Source of the DNA: Deltaproteobacteria bacterium RIFCSPHIGHO2_01_FULL_43_49
GTDB taxonomy: Bacteria; UBA10199; SPLOWO2-01-44-7
Length of the DNA stretch: 64,000 nt
Assembly (NCBI GenBank): GCA_001798075.1
Contig: MGRG01000014.1
Span: 1-64,000, forward strand
Direction: 5' to 3'
Both the position numbers and the translations under genes were made by a program. Of the stretch, positions 25,338 to 34,970 are shown piece after piece (position 1 is the first letter of the stretch; the number at the start of each line of letters is the position of its first letter). Below the pieces are notes generated by a model. That model searched no databases, was not told where the DNA came from, and worked only from the letters and a program-made list of their open reading frames with translations.

Positions 25338-27953
25338 TCAATAAGCATTTTCAAATTCTGGCTGTTCTCTCTGGGCTTTTGGCTCTTCTTGGTAGGAGGG
25401 GGCTGTTTCTAAATCGGCCTCAAAAAAATCGACTGATCGATCTTGGCTTGTTCCCCCCTCTCCGGCATAAGTGGGCATGGGGGTGACCTCCGCAAATTTA
25501 GCGGAACCACCCGCCAGTGCGAAAATATCTTTTTTCTCGACTTCTGGAGGGATTGAAAAAGGTTTGGGAGCCCAATCTTTGGTGGCCTCTTGCATAAAAT
25601 CTAAAAAAATCGGTGCTGCGGTCCTTCCTCCTTGTTCCCCTCTCCCAATGGAACGAACAGCGTCGTGACCGACCCAAACACCGGCTGCCAAATCGGGGAC
25701 GTAACCAACAAACCAGGTATCGGTTTCATCATTGGTCGTTCCTGTTTTTCCAGCGACCGGTTTCCCCAATTTTTTAACCCGCTGAGCCGTTCCCATGTTG
25801 ACGACATCACTCATCAACCGAACCATGAGATAGGCTGTTTGTGGCGTTATGACATGGCCGGGGGGAATGTTATTTCCATAGAGAACTTTGAGTTCACTCG
25901 GGTAGAGGTCGAGTTTGTCTTGTTCGATGAAAACTTTATTTTTCTCAAAAAGCTCTTGATTGAAGTCTCCCGAAGTCTTCCCCAACATTTTGTCGATTTC
26001 AGTCGGTTTTGTTTCAACGGAAGACATGGCAAGTGCTTGGTGCTCTTCCAACGTATTTCCTTCTTGGTCGACAATTTTGGTTACAAAAACAGAAGGGCGA
26101 TAGATTCCAAGGTTTGGGAAAGTGGCATAGGCTGTCACCATCTCATTGAGGTGAACACCATTAGCCCCCAGCGCCATCGAAGGGTATTTGTGAATTGTTG
26201 TCGTAATCCCCATTTTGCGAATGTAGCCGGTTAGATAATGGAGTCGGATATGATACGCGACCCTCGCTGTTGCAACATTATAGGAATTAACAATGGCTTG
26301 ATGAAGGGTTGTGAGACCTCGAAATTTGCCATCATAATTTTTGGGACTCCAGACCTCATTCCCAACCGGTATGGTAAAAGGGGCATCGGCGATCTGGGTT
26401 TTGAACGTGTAACCTTTGTCTAACGCGGCCGCATAAATGAATGGTTTAAAAGAAGAGCCCGGCTGTCTGAGTGCATCCATCGCACGGTTGAATTCACTTT
26501 TGCTAAAGTCATAACCCCCAACCATTGCCTTCACAAAACCGGTAGAGGTCTCTTGTGAGAAGAGGGCCCCTTGAATAATCGGTTCTTGATAGAAGGAAAA
26601 TTTATTATTTTCTTCCGCACGAACCCGTATCACGTCGCCTACTCGCAGCGTATGGGAAGGGTCACTCATATAAAGATTTTCTTCATACCCAAGTTTAGTT
26701 TGGTCAAAAGTGACATCTTTTCTAGGAACAACACCCGCCGTTCTCCCTACAGAGACAAGTGTATTGGATCCTTCGAAACCAGTGACGGCAGCGGGATAGA
26801 TTTCTCCGACCTCAATGGGGGTTGGCTCTTCTTTAGCAAGGGGTATCGGTGGAAAGAGAAGCCATTTTTTCTGAGACTCACTTAAAATTTGCTCATGAAG
26901 TTTTTCTTTTTGTGCCGTAAGGGCTTTAGCATCGACATGGTCGATTGTTCCTCGCCAGCCGGTTCGTCTGCGATCGATAACTTCTAAACCTCTCCGTACG
27001 GCCGCCGTGGCGGCCTTTTGCATGGTGGGATCAATTGTCGAATAAATTTTGAGCCCGCCGTAGTAGAGTTTTTCTTCCCCATATTTTTTTAGGAGGACTT
27101 GTCTCAAATATTCTAAAAAATGAGGGGCAACCGCAAGGTTGCTATCCTTGTCTGTTCCCTGGAGATAGATTTTCACTTTGGTGTTGAGGGCCTCAATCCG
27201 ATCTTTGTTGGTAATAACCTTTTCCTCCACCAGTCTTGACAATACATATTCTTGCCTTTCTCTTGTTTTGTCAGAATGGCGGATAGGTGAGTAGAGTTCT
27301 GGGGCCCGCGGCAGAGCTGCTAGCAAAACCATCTCAGAAAGGTTTAAGTTTTTTAAATCTTTGTGAAAATAATCTTCGGCGGCGGCCTTGACGCCATAAG
27401 CCCGGTTCCCAAAATAAATCTGATTAAGATAAAGATATAGAATCTGATCTTTTGTGAGATAGCGCTCCAGGCGTGTTGCTAAAATCGCCTCTCGGATTTT
27501 TCTGGCGTAGGATTTTTGACGAGACAAAAGAAGAGAGCGTGTTACCTGTTGCGTGATAGTGGAACCTCCTTGCACAATCCCTCCTGACCTCAAATTGGCA
27601 AGGAAGGCACGCAACGTCCCCCTAAAATCGACACCGCGGTGCTCAAAAAACCTGGCATCTTCCGCAGCCAGAAAAGAACTAATCAACAGAGGGGGTATCT
27701 CTTCAATCGGTATGAGGTGGCGTCTTTCCTCATTCCAAAATTCCCCGATACGGGTTCCATCAGCCCCATACACTTCTGAGACAAGATAGGGGTGATAATC
27801 CGAAATGCTCTGAATATTGGGGAGGTCTCTAGCGAAGTAAAAATAGACAACCATGATGACAACAACGAGGGTGCAAATGAGCGTGACAAAAATGGTCGCA
27901 ACAACTTTTAAAAACCGCGCAACGCCTTTAAGAGTTTCGAAGAAATTTGCCAT
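25338..27953 (-). CDS. mrcA: Penicillin-binding protein 1A (class A)
   Basis: This bifunctional peptidoglycan glycosyltransferase/transpeptidase sits in the inner membrane and acts in the periplasm. A TM helix (VATIFVTLICTLVVVIMVVY) is followed by the GT51 domain (AAEDARFFEHRGVDFRGTLR, GGSTITQQV, RKIREAILATRLE) and the transpeptidase motifs SxxK (GSSFKPFIYAAAL), SxN (SYN) and KTGTT. I place the start at ATG 27953 (871 residues), dropping 13 residues from the track ORF. A C-terminal acidic tail follows the catalytic domain. Confidence 0.95.
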   Translation of the reverse strand: MANFFETLKGVARFLKVVATIFVTLICTLVVVIMVVYFYFARDLPNIQSISDYHPYLVSEVYGADGTRIGEFWNEERRHLIPIEEIPPLLISSFLAAEDARFFEHRGVDFRGTLRAFLANLRSGGIVQGGSTITQQVTRSLLLSRQKSYARKIREAILATRLERYLTKDQILYLYLNQIYFGNRAYGVKAAAEDYFHKDLKNLNLSEMVLLAALPRAPELYSPIRHSDKTRERQEYVLSRLVEEKVITNKDRIEALNTKVKIYLQGTDKDSNLAVAPHFLEYLRQVLLKKYGEEKLYYGGLKIYSTIDPTMQKAATAAVRRGLEVIDRRRTGWRGTIDHVDAKALTAQKEKLHEQILSESQKKWLLFPPIPLAKEEPTPIEVGEIYPAAVTGFEGSNTLVSVGRTAGVVPRKDVTFDQTKLGYEENLYMSDPSHTLRVGDVIRVRAEENNKFSFYQEPIIQGALFSQETSTGFVKAMVGGYDFSKSEFNRAMDALRQPGSSFKPFIYAAALDKGYTFKTQIADAPFTIPVGNEVWSPKNYDGKFRGLTTLHQAIVNSYNVATARVAYHIRLHYLTGYIRKMGITTTIHKYPSMALGANGVHLNEMVTAYATFPNLGIYRPSVFVTKIVDQEGNTLEEHQALAMSSVETKPTEIDKMLGKTSGDFNQELFEKNKVFIEQDKLDLYPSELKVLYGNNIPPGHVITPQTAYLMVRLMSDVVNMGTAQRVKKLGKPVAGKTGTTNDETDTWFVGYVPDLAAGVWVGHDAVRSIGRGEQGGRTAAPIFLDFMQEATKDWAPKPFSIPPEVEKKDIFALAGGSAKFAEVTPMPTYAGEGGTSQDRSVDFFEADLETAPSYQEEPKAQREQPEFENAY

Positions 27954-28051
27954 GTCGCGAAGAACGCTAACACAAAGCCACCATATTGACAATCTTTGGA
28001 AATCATGTATACCGCACCCGTCAATTTTTGATAAAAATAAAAGGAGGAATC

Positions 28052-28273
28052 ATGAAAAGACGTATCTTACTCGTAACGTTGGTCGCTTTTGCGGCTATCG
28101 GCTCGCTCTCTTTCGGTTGTAACAGAATGAAAGGTAGCGAAACAACGGCAGCCCCTGTAGCGGAACCAGCTCCAGCACCTGTTGCAGAACCTTCTGCACC
28201 AGTGGCGCCTGAAGGAACACAGCCCGCACAGCCTGAGGCAGCGCCTAGCCAACCCAGCCAACCTGGGCAATAA
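28052..28273 (+). CDS. Small Ala/Pro-rich lipoprotein
   Basis: With ATG 28052, preceded by AAAGGAGG, the product is 73 residues: signal with lipobox (SLSFGC), then a low-complexity tail of Ala-Pro-Glu-Gln (APAPVAEPSAPVAPEGTQ). It is a likely membrane-anchored spacer or entericidin-like small lipoprotein; function unknown. It is divergent from the PBP1A gene and followed by a palindrome and terminator. Confidence 0.8.
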   Translation: MKRRILLVTLVAFAAIGSLSFGCNRMKGSETTAAPVAEPAPAPVAEPSAPVAPEGTQPAQPEAAPSQPSQPGQ

Positions 28274-28282
28274 GTTTTAGTT

Positions 28283-28343
28283 AGCCCCACCACTTGTTTC
28301 TGGGCTGCAAGCCCACTTTGTGGGCAAAACAAGTGGTGGGGTA
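28283..28343. repeat. Long palindrome after the small lipoprotein gene
   Basis: CCCCACCACTTGTTT pairs with AAACAAGTGGTGGGG over a loop that contains two further hairpins (GGGCTGCAAGCCC and CCCACTTTGTGGG). The fold is a three-hairpin cruciform with perfect 15-bp arms, similar in style to the A and C families but with a different core. Confidence 0.85.
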
Positions 28344-28356
28344 GATTGATAAGATA

Positions 28357-28396
28357 AAACCCCTTTTGGTTCATCACCAATGGGGGTTTTTCTTTA
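28357..28396. terminator. Bidirectional intrinsic terminator
   Basis: AAAACCCC TTTTGG and CCAATGGGGGTTTTT form a stem flanked by an A-tract on one side and a T-tract on the other. It lies between the convergent ends of the small lipoprotein gene and the FHA-GGDEF gene, so it can serve both strands. Confidence 0.8.
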
Positions 28397-29311
28397 CGAT
28401 TTATTTTTTTTAGAGATCGTACGGTTTCGGCCCGCTTGTTTCGCTTTATAAAGGTACTGATCCGCTGCCTCAATGAATGCTTCCGGCGAGCTGAATTCCT
28501 CTCCTCCATCCAAAGTGGCAATGCCGATACTAATTGTAACGGGAATGGTTGCCGACTCGAAATGGGCCGGTTGTGTTTCTATCGTTTTACGAATTCGTTC
28601 TGCAAGTTGAAAAGCACCTTGCTCCTCCGTTCCCCTAAGAATAATTACAAATTCTTCGCCACCATAGCGTGCAAAGACATCTTCCCCCCGCACCATTTTT
28701 TTGATCGTCTCTGCTAAGTGAGCTAACACAAAATCGCCGGCTAAGTGACCTTGCGTGTCATTTATTTTTTTGAAATGATCGACATCAATCATGGCAAGTG
28801 ACAAAGGATTTTTTGCCCTTTTGGCATGACTGAATTCTTCTTTGAGACGATCTAAAAAATAACGCTTGTTAAAAATACCTGTTACCGCATCGACGACGGC
28901 CATTTTATAAAGTTCCTTGTGAAAAATGTTTTCAATATTGTCTTGATAAGCAAATTTGAAGATGGTTGAAGAGGAAATTTGGACTTTGTCCCCATCCTTC
29001 AAGATTTGACTTTGCATTCTTTTGCCGTTCACAAAAGTCCCATTGGTCGAGCCAAGATCGGTAAGCGTTGTCTCTCCACTCACAACCTTAACGGAGAGGT
29101 GTTTTCTCGAAATGCGACTATCATTAATGGAGACGTCAATATCCTCCGCTCTACCCAGGATGGTTTCCCCTTCTTTTAGTTGTTGAAGTTTCCCTACTAA
29201 CGGCCCGGAAAGAAAGAGGATATAGGCTTTCTTTTCTGCCTCGGTAGGCATCTTTTCTACCTTGGTGACAATGGTTTGTTCCGTTGGGTCCTGCTTCGGT
29301 TTTTTAGTCAT
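28394..29311 (-). CDS. Diguanylate cyclase with FHA sensor domain
   Basis: An FHA domain (residues about 30-115: ETILGRAEDIDVSINDSRIS, RKHLSV, LTDLGSTNGTFVNGKR) precedes a GGDEF domain with an intact catalytic motif (RYGGEEFVIILRG) and an inhibitory RxxD site five residues upstream (RGED). It would make cyclic di-GMP in response to a phosphothreonine signal. It is 305 residues and cytosolic. It overlaps the upstream Ser/Thr kinase gene by 8 nt in the same operon, implying that the kinase feeds the cyclase. Confidence 0.93.
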   Translation of the reverse strand: MTKKPKQDPTEQTIVTKVEKMPTEAEKKAYILFLSGPLVGKLQQLKEGETILGRAEDIDVSINDSRISRKHLSVKVVSGETTLTDLGSTNGTFVNGKRMQSQILKDGDKVQISSSTIFKFAYQDNIENIFHKELYKMAVVDAVTGIFNKRYFLDRLKEEFSHAKRAKNPLSLAMIDVDHFKKINDTQGHLAGDFVLAHLAETIKKMVRGEDVFARYGGEEFVIILRGTEEQGAFQLAERIRKTIETQPAHFESATIPVTISIGIATLDGGEEFSSPEAFIEAADQYLYKAKQAGRNRTISKKNKS

Positions 29312-31157
29312 CTTTTTCTATTATAGAGGGGGGTGAAGCCTTAGGCAAGCTTGTCCGCCGTTGCAAATTTACTTGGATGATTTGTTCCTTCCCGGCCGTA
29401 ATTTGGAGTTCTTTGGAATAGGTTTCAAATTCCTCTAGGGCGAGTTCAATTTTCACGATGCTCCCCGGTTTCATTTCTTCTTTGATTAACGGCGTGACGC
29501 CAATCGTCTCACCATTCATCAATACTTTTGCCCCACTCGGTTGAGAAATAACCTTGAGAGATCCATAATCGAGAGTTAGTTCTATGTGGAAATTTTGTGT
29601 TTCTCCTGCGTTTGTTTCAAATGCAGTTTTAAAAAATTTGTAGTTTGTGAGATATAAACCGAGCGTGTTTTTTGTCTTGATTTCTAAATTTTCCAGTTTC
29701 GTGGGGGTTGTTAATCCCGTTTCCTGATCATCAATATAAATCGAAGCTCCCGGGGGACTGGACTCAATGATGACGGTCGATAATTTTGGAGATTGGATAG
29801 TGGAAAGAGGTTCTGTTCGAGGTTCGAGGTTCGAGGTTCGAGGTTCTAAGTTCCGAAAATATTTCCATCCAAAAAATGTTGCAAGCCCGGCGGCAAAAAT
29901 TATTAAAAATCCAGAACTCCAAAACAGAATTTGTTTTCGGAATGAGAGCTCACGAAACCATTTTTTTTGAGTCTCTTCTCCAGAAACGCTCGATTCACTT
30001 TCCTCGGGTGACTTTTCCTCTTCTTCCCTTGCCTCTATCTCTTCCGGCCAATCGGCTTCCAACATAAATTCGCGCCAATCGATTCCAGGCTGACCGCCAG
30101 AGGTCGATTCTCCCGCATCTTCCTCCTGATTTGTTTTTGTCTTGTCTAAAATCAAGTGCGGCGTTGCTCCTTCATCGACCAATATTTTGCTGATCGCCAA
30201 TTCTTCGCGAAAGAGGTTTCGGACAAACTCGGCAACTTGTGATGGTTGAAAATCAGGATAATGGGTGTGCAAAAATTTTGAGAGATCATCATGAAAATCG
30301 GATGCGAAGGCATAACGATGTCTTCTGTCTTTTACCAATGCTTTCAGGGCGATCTCGTCGATAGCCTTGGGAAGATCGGGATTGAGCTCTGAAGGAGGGA
30401 TCACTTTGGCCCTTCTCACATTTTTGAGAGTTTCTTTGTTGTCAGAGCTTTTAAAGAGACGTTTTCCTGTCAAGAGTTCATGAAAAATTACGCCCAGCGA
30501 AAAAATATCGCTACGAGGGTCGATTTTATCACCTCTTGCTTGTTCGGGGGACATGTAGGCAAATTTTCCTTTTAAGATTCCCGATTCGGTATGACCCACT
30601 TTGACAGCCGCTTTTGCAATACCAAAGTCGATGATTTTTACCGTGCCAGAATAGGAAATAATGATGTTTTGTGGGCTGATGTCTCGATGGATGATATTGA
30701 GAGACCCACCACTTTCATCACTTTTGCGGTGCATGTAATTAAGGCCGCTGGCCACCTCGGCAGTGATGGCGCAAAGGATCGGTAGAGGAATCCGTTTACC
30801 CAACCTTAAAAGTTTTTTGTTGATTCTGCTTAAATTTTGACCATCGACATATTCCATCACGATGAAGTAATCGTCGCCCGCTTTTCCCAAGTCATAAATT
30901 TGAGCAATGTTGCCATGATTGAGTTTGACGGCGATTTTGGCTTCATCGACCAGCATGTCGATAAATTCCCGAGAAGCCGCAATATGAGGGAGAATTTTTT
31001 TGATGCAGACCGTTTTTTTGATTCCGGCCAGGTCGTAGGCCAGTCCTTTATAGATTTCTGCCATCCCTCCTTGAGCAATTTTTTCGAGAAGGTAATATTG
31101 ACCCGCTTGTGTCGGTTTGGGATCAGCCATCGTTTTAAAGTAAGGGATTAAGGCCAT
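29304..31157 (-). CDS. Ser/Thr protein kinase with membrane helix and PEGA domains
   Basis: The N-terminal kinase is complete: glycine loop EKIAQGGMAEIYKG, Lys in KTVCIKKILP, HRDISPQN catalytic loop, DFGIAKA, and YMSPEQARG. A long acidic linker, one TM helix (FWSSGFLIIFAAGLATFFGW) and two PEGA repeats (SSPPGASIYIDDQETGLTTP, SQPSGAKVLMNGETIGVTPL) follow, so the PEGA part faces the periplasm. The linker after the helix is encoded by TTCGAGG tandem repeats. It is coupled to the FHA-GGDEF gene. An alternative ATG lies 27 nt downstream. Confidence 0.93.
   Translation of the reverse strand: MALIPYFKTMADPKPTQAGQYYLLEKIAQGGMAEIYKGLAYDLAGIKKTVCIKKILPHIAASREFIDMLVDEAKIAVKLNHGNIAQIYDLGKAGDDYFIVMEYVDGQNLSRINKKLLRLGKRIPLPILCAITAEVASGLNYMHRKSDESGGSLNIIHRDISPQNIIISYSGTVKIIDFGIAKAAVKVGHTESGILKGKFAYMSPEQARGDKIDPRSDIFSLGVIFHELLTGKRLFKSSDNKETLKNVRRAKVIPPSELNPDLPKAIDEIALKALVKDRRHRYAFASDFHDDLSKFLHTHYPDFQPSQVAEFVRNLFREELAISKILVDEGATPHLILDKTKTNQEEDAGESTSGGQPGIDWREFMLEADWPEEIEAREEEEKSPEESESSVSGEETQKKWFRELSFRKQILFWSSGFLIIFAAGLATFFGWKYFRNLEPRTSNLEPRTEPLSTIQSPKLSTVIIESSPPGASIYIDDQETGLTTPTKLENLEIKTKNTLGLYLTNYKFFKTAFETNAGETQNFHIELTLDYGSLKVISQPSGAKVLMNGETIGVTPLIKEEMKPGSIVKIELALEEFETYSKELQITAGKEQIIQVNLQRRTSLPKASPPSIIEKDD
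29812..29856. repeat. TTCGAGG tandem repeat inside the kinase gene
   Basis: At least four units of TTCGAGG occur in a row within the PEGA kinase gene; on the minus strand they read as NLEPRTSNLEPRTEP, directly after the membrane helix. The 7-nt period gives a 7-residue protein repeat every 21 nt, so changes by three units keep the frame. Confidence 0.92.
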
Positions 31158-31206
31158 AAAATCAATCTTGCATTACCACACGGTACCAGGTACCCAGTGG
31201 CGACTT

Positions 31207-31356
31207 ATGGATATCGGGTTTGGAGAAATTGTTCTTATTTTGGGCTTGGCGTTAATTTTGTTAGGCCCCAAAAAGTTACCGAAAGCCGCCCGCTCGTGGA
31301 GTCGCATGATTCACAAGTTGAAAAGGGATATTGATTCGGCTTTGGACGATAAATAA
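31207..31356 (+). CDS. tatA: Sec-independent translocase TatA/TatB-type protein
   Basis: The 49-residue protein has the Tat hairpin: a short TM helix (FGEIVLILGLALILLGPKKL) followed by an amphipathic helix (PKAARSWSRMIHKLKRDI). TatA forms the pore for folded twin-arginine proteins; the ActB protein just downstream carries such a signal. The start is ATG 31207, not the upstream in-frame codon of the track. It is short even for TatA. Confidence 0.9.
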   Translation: MDIGFGEIVLILGLALILLGPKKLPKAARSWSRMIHKLKRDIDSALDDK

Positions 31357-31391
31357 CTGGTTACAAACAGTTCTTTTCCCAAGAAATACCC

Positions 31392-31419
31392 TTTACATCT
31401 GCCTTTTTTTCTCTATAAA
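31392..31419 (+). promoter_or_regulatory. Promoter of the act respiratory operon
   Basis: TTTACA (31392-31397) and TATAAA (31414-31419) are spaced 16 nt. The -10 ends only 11 nt before the actA ATG, so the transcript would have a leader of about 4-6 nt or none. No Shine-Dalgarno motif precedes this ATG. Confidence 0.65.
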
Positions 31420-31430
31420 AGGCCGCTTTC

Positions 31431-31985
31431 ATGCATCAGTTCATTAAATTAAAATCGAGCCGCTTAAAAACTCTTTTGCCTTTGTCCTTTATTGGAGTGG
31501 TTGCTTTGGGTGGGGTCTTTGCTTGGTACTCGTTAGGAGACAACAGAGGTTATGCCCCCGATCAACCGATCCCTTTCAGCCACAAACGTCATGCGGGAGA
31601 TAACAAAATTCCTTGTCAGTATTGCCATTCCGATGTTGATAAGTCGCGTCATGCCACGATTCCTTCGATGAATGTCTGTATGAATTGTCATTCCGTTATC
31701 AGACAGGATAGCCCCTCTATTCAGAAAATGAAGCAACTGATTGAGCAGGGAGGTTCTTTTGAATGGGTCAAGGTGCACGACATGGCAGACTTCGTCTTTT
31801 TTAATCATAAAAGGCACATTGCCCAAGGGATTGCTTGCGAGACATGTCACGGTAATGTAGGGGAAATGGTCAAAGTGGAGCAGAAAGAAAAATTCAACAT
31901 GGGTTTTTGTGTCAATTGTCATCGGGATAATCCACTCAATCCAGAATTAAAAGCATCAACAAACTGTAATACTTGTCACCATTAA
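31431..31985 (+). CDS. actA: ActA, pentahaem cytochrome c of alternative complex III
   Basis: ActA carries electrons in alternative complex III, a quinol:acceptor oxidoreductase unrelated to bc1. An N-terminal membrane anchor (TLLPLSFIGVVALGGVFAWY) precedes five CxxCH haem sites (CQYCH, CMNCH, CETCH, CVNCH, CNTCH), the number expected for ActA, in a cytochrome c3/c7-like arrangement. It is 184 residues and periplasmic. It heads an actABCDEF-cox operon with a promoter immediately upstream. Confidence 0.93.
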   Translation: MHQFIKLKSSRLKTLLPLSFIGVVALGGVFAWYSLGDNRGYAPDQPIPFSHKRHAGDNKIPCQYCHSDVDKSRHATIPSMNVCMNCHSVIRQDSPSIQKMKQLIEQGGSFEWVKVHDMADFVFFNHKRHIAQGIACETCHGNVGEMVKVEQKEKFNMGFCVNCHRDNPLNPELKASTNCNTCHH

Positions 31986-31988
31986 TTT

Positions 31989-34970
31989 ATGGATAAAAAT
32001 TACTGGCAATCATTAGAAGAACTGGCCGAAACTCCTGAGCTTGAAGAGGTTCAGGGAAAAGAATTTTTGTACACTCCTGAAGAATTGGCCACTCAAGACC
32101 AGTCAGACGAAAAATCAGGTGTGACTCGTCGCGAATTTTTGCGGCTGATGGGAGCAGGCCTTGTGATGGCCTCTGCAGCGGCTTGTACACGAAGACCCGT
32201 TGAAAAAATCGTTCCCTATTTAAACAAACCGGAAGAAGTCACGCTGGGTGTAGCTAATTGGTATGCTTCAACGTGCGGTGAGTGTCCGGCTGCCTGCGGA
32301 ATTTTGGCCAAGACGCGCGAAGGAAGGCCAATCAAATTAGAAGGAAACCCAGATCACCCCATGAATAAAGGTGGGCTGTGTGCCAGAGGGCAAGCTTCCA
32401 TCTTAAATCTTTATGATCCCGATCGCTTGAAAGGCCCGTTGCAGAAAGTGGGTGATAACTGGGAAGCAGCAAGTTGGGACAAAGTCGATGAAACTTTAGC
32501 GAGTCTTATTAAAGGTGTTCAAGAAAAGGGGGGACAGATTCGCTTACTGACCGGTCATGTTGTCAGTCCATCCACACGCCAATTGATTCAAGAATTTTTG
32601 AGTGGGGTTCCGAATGCAAAACAGATTGTTTTTGAGCCGCTTGGCCTGGAAGATTTGATGAAGGGACAAGAAGCTTGTTATGGACAATCGGTCCTTCCTC
32701 GCTACCGTTTTGAAAAAGCGAAAATGGTTGTCTCTTTTGGAGCTGATTTTCTGGATACTTGGTTGTCGCCCGTTGAGTTTACAAACCGTTTTTCTAAAAC
32801 ACGTAAGTTGGCAAAGGGGGAGATGTCAAAGTTTGTCTGTTTTGAACCGCTGCTAACAGTCACAGGGACCAATGCCGATCTCCATGTTCCGGTGCGTCCC
32901 GGTGACGAATTAAAAATTGCGTTAAGTTTGGTCCGTTCGTTGACAACCGACAGTACGGTTTCTTCTGTTTTGGGGGTCTTTTCGCTTGAAAAAGTGGCCA
33001 AAGAGACCGGCATCGATGCAAAAGTTTTGCAAGAAGTGGTCGATCACCTCTCCAAACACAAAGGGGAAAGTCTGATTTTGGGGGGTGGAACTTTTGCAAA
33101 AGGAAATTATGGGCGCGCTTTACACATTGTCGTCAATTATTTAAACACGATTTTGAATAATGATGGTGCAACCCTTGACGCACAGAACTCACCCTCCAGA
33201 CAATCGAGTGGTTCTGTGGAAGAATTGATAGCGCTGATCGATGAAATGCACAATGGCAAGGTCGATCTTTTGCTTGTTTACAATACGAATCCCAATTTTT
33301 CGCTTCCAAGAGGACTTCGCTTTGAAGAAGGACTGAAAAAAGTGCCCGTTGTTGTTAGCTTTGCGGATCGGGTCGATGAAACTGCAAAAAATGCCCATTG
33401 GGTGTTGCCGGTTCCTCATGCGTTGGAATCTTGGGGAGATGCCGAACCTCAAGCAGGATTGTTCAGCCTCTTCCAACCGACGATTGCGCCTCTGTATGAC
33501 ACAAGAAGTTTTCAAGAATCGCTTCTCAAGTGGACTGGAAAAAATGCCAACTGGCATGACTATTTAAAAAATTATTGGCAAGAAAACGTTTATCGTCGCG
33601 CTGGATCGCCCATTTTGTTTGAAACATTTTGGGAAACTTCGCTCAGAGATGGGGTTGTTAATACCGTCAAAGGTGCCGGTTCACACGCACCAAGGGCTTT
33701 TAATACGGAAGCCCTTCTCGATGTCGCTTCAAAACTTGTCTATGGCAATGCAAAAGCCACCGGAATCTATTTGATTAGTTATCCCACCATTCCTCTCTAT
33801 GATGGAAGGCATGCAAACAACAGCTGGCTGATGGAACTTCCCGATCCGGTCACGAAAATTACTTGGCGCAATTATGTTTCGTTGTCTCCAGCCAAAGCGA
33901 GCGAACTCCATTTAAAAGAAGGGGATGTTTTAAAAGTTAAGACGGATCAGCATGAGGGAGAGCTTCCCTTGCACATCCAACCGGGATTGCACAAAGATGT
34001 TGCGGCTGTCCCCCTCGGTTTTGGTCGCAGTCAGGTAGGGCGTGTGGCAAACGAGATTGGGGTGAACGCCTTTTTGTTTGGATCTCTTTCACAAGTAACG
34101 CTCGCACCAACCGGCAAATGGATCAAACTGGCAGCCACACAACAATATCATTCGATTGAGGGAAGACCGATCATTAAAGAGACAACTCTCGAAGAATATA
34201 AAAAAGATCCCAAAGCTGGAAACGAAGGGGGAGTTCCTCTCCCGTCGATGTGGTCTGGGCATAAGTATGAAGGTCATCGATGGGGTATGGCGATTGATCT
34301 CAATTCTTGTACCGGCTGTTCCGCTTGCATGATTGGTTGCCAAGCGGAAAATAATATTCCGGTTGTGGGTGAAAAACGAATCAAACAGGGCCGCGAGATG
34401 CATTGGATTCGGATTGATCGTTACTATTCGGGTGAAAAAGAAAATCCGGAAGTATCACACCAACCGATGCTTTGTCAGCATTGTGAAAATGCCCCTTGTG
34501 AGACTGTTTGTCCCGTTGTGGCAACCCTCCATGACGACGAAGGTTTGAATGTGCAAGTCTACAACCGTTGTGTGGGGACAAGATATTGCTCCAACAATTG
34601 TCCCTACAAAGTGCGCCGTTTTAATTGGTACGAATATTTAAAAGATTTGGGGGGTCCGCTGGCTTATGCGTTGAATCCCGATGTAACCGTTCGTGAAAAA
34701 GGTGTCATGGAAAAATGCACTTTTTGCACGCAAAGAATTCAGGCGGGAAAAGAGGCAGCCAAAGATTTGGGGAAAAAAGTTTCCGATGGGGATATTAAGA
34801 CTGCTTGTCAACAAAGTTGTCCCGCAGAGGCGATTGTTTTTGGTGATTTGAATGATCCTGAAAGCCAAATTGCAAAACTAACAAAAGATCCAAGAGGCTA
34901 TAAAGTCATTGAAGATTTGAATACGAAGCCACAGATTACCTACTTAACCAAAGTGAGGAATAAGGAATAA
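31989..34970 (+). CDS. actB: ActB, molybdopterin-like and Fe-S subunit of alternative complex III
   Basis: The N-terminal region holds a twin-arginine signal ([20 protein letters not shown]) with a lipobox-like AAAC. Residues about 80-680 form a molybdopterin-oxidoreductase-like domain ([20 protein letters not shown]), which in characterised ACIII lacks cofactor. The C-terminal 250 residues carry four cysteine clusters for iron-sulfur centres ([41 protein letters not shown]...CQQSCP). It is 993 residues, the usual fused form. It is followed directly by actC. Confidence 0.95.
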   Translation: MDKNYWQSLEELAETPELEEVQGKEFLYTPEELATQDQSDEKSGVTRREFLRLMGAGLVMASAAACTRRPVEKIVPYLNKPEEVTLGVANWYASTCGECPAACGILAKTREGRPIKLEGNPDHPMNKGGLCARGQASILNLYDPDRLKGPLQKVGDNWEAASWDKVDETLASLIKGVQEKGGQIRLLTGHVVSPSTRQLIQEFLSGVPNAKQIVFEPLGLEDLMKGQEACYGQSVLPRYRFEKAKMVVSFGADFLDTWLSPVEFTNRFSKTRKLAKGEMSKFVCFEPLLTVTGTNADLHVPVRPGDELKIALSLVRSLTTDSTVSSVLGVFSLEKVAKETGIDAKVLQEVVDHLSKHKGESLILGGGTFAKGNYGRALHIVVNYLNTILNNDGATLDAQNSPSRQSSGSVEELIALIDEMHNGKVDLLLVYNTNPNFSLPRGLRFEEGLKKVPVVVSFADRVDETAKNAHWVLPVPHALESWGDAEPQAGLFSLFQPTIAPLYDTRSFQESLLKWTGKNANWHDYLKNYWQENVYRRAGSPILFETFWETSLRDGVVNTVKGAGSHAPRAFNTEALLDVASKLVYGNAKATGIYLISYPTIPLYDGRHANNSWLMELPDPVTKITWRNYVSLSPAKASELHLKEGDVLKVKTDQHEGELPLHIQPGLHKDVAAVPLGFGRSQVGRVANEIGVNAFLFGSLSQVTLAPTGKWIKLAATQQYHSIEGRPIIKETTLEEYKKDPKAGNEGGVPLPSMWSGHKYEGHRWGMAIDLNSCTGCSACMIGCQAENNIPVVGEKRIKQGREMHWIRIDRYYSGEKENPEVSHQPMLCQHCENAPCETVCPVVATLHDDEGLNVQVYNRCVGTRYCSNNCPYKVRRFNWYEYLKDLGGPLAYALNPDVTVREKGVMEKCTFCTQRIQAGKEAAKDLGKKVSDGDIKTACQQSCPAEAIVFGDLNDPESQIAKLTKDPRGYKVIEDLNTKPQITYLTKVRNKE

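Noticed and set aside
27986-28051. Upstream extension of the small lipoprotein ORF
   Set aside because: AAAGGAGG and the signal peptide place the start at 28052; the extension would put 22 residues before the signal.
31168-31206. Upstream start of the TatA ORF
   Set aside because: The extra residues break the normal TatA N-terminus; ATG 31207 gives the standard short periplasmic end before the helix.
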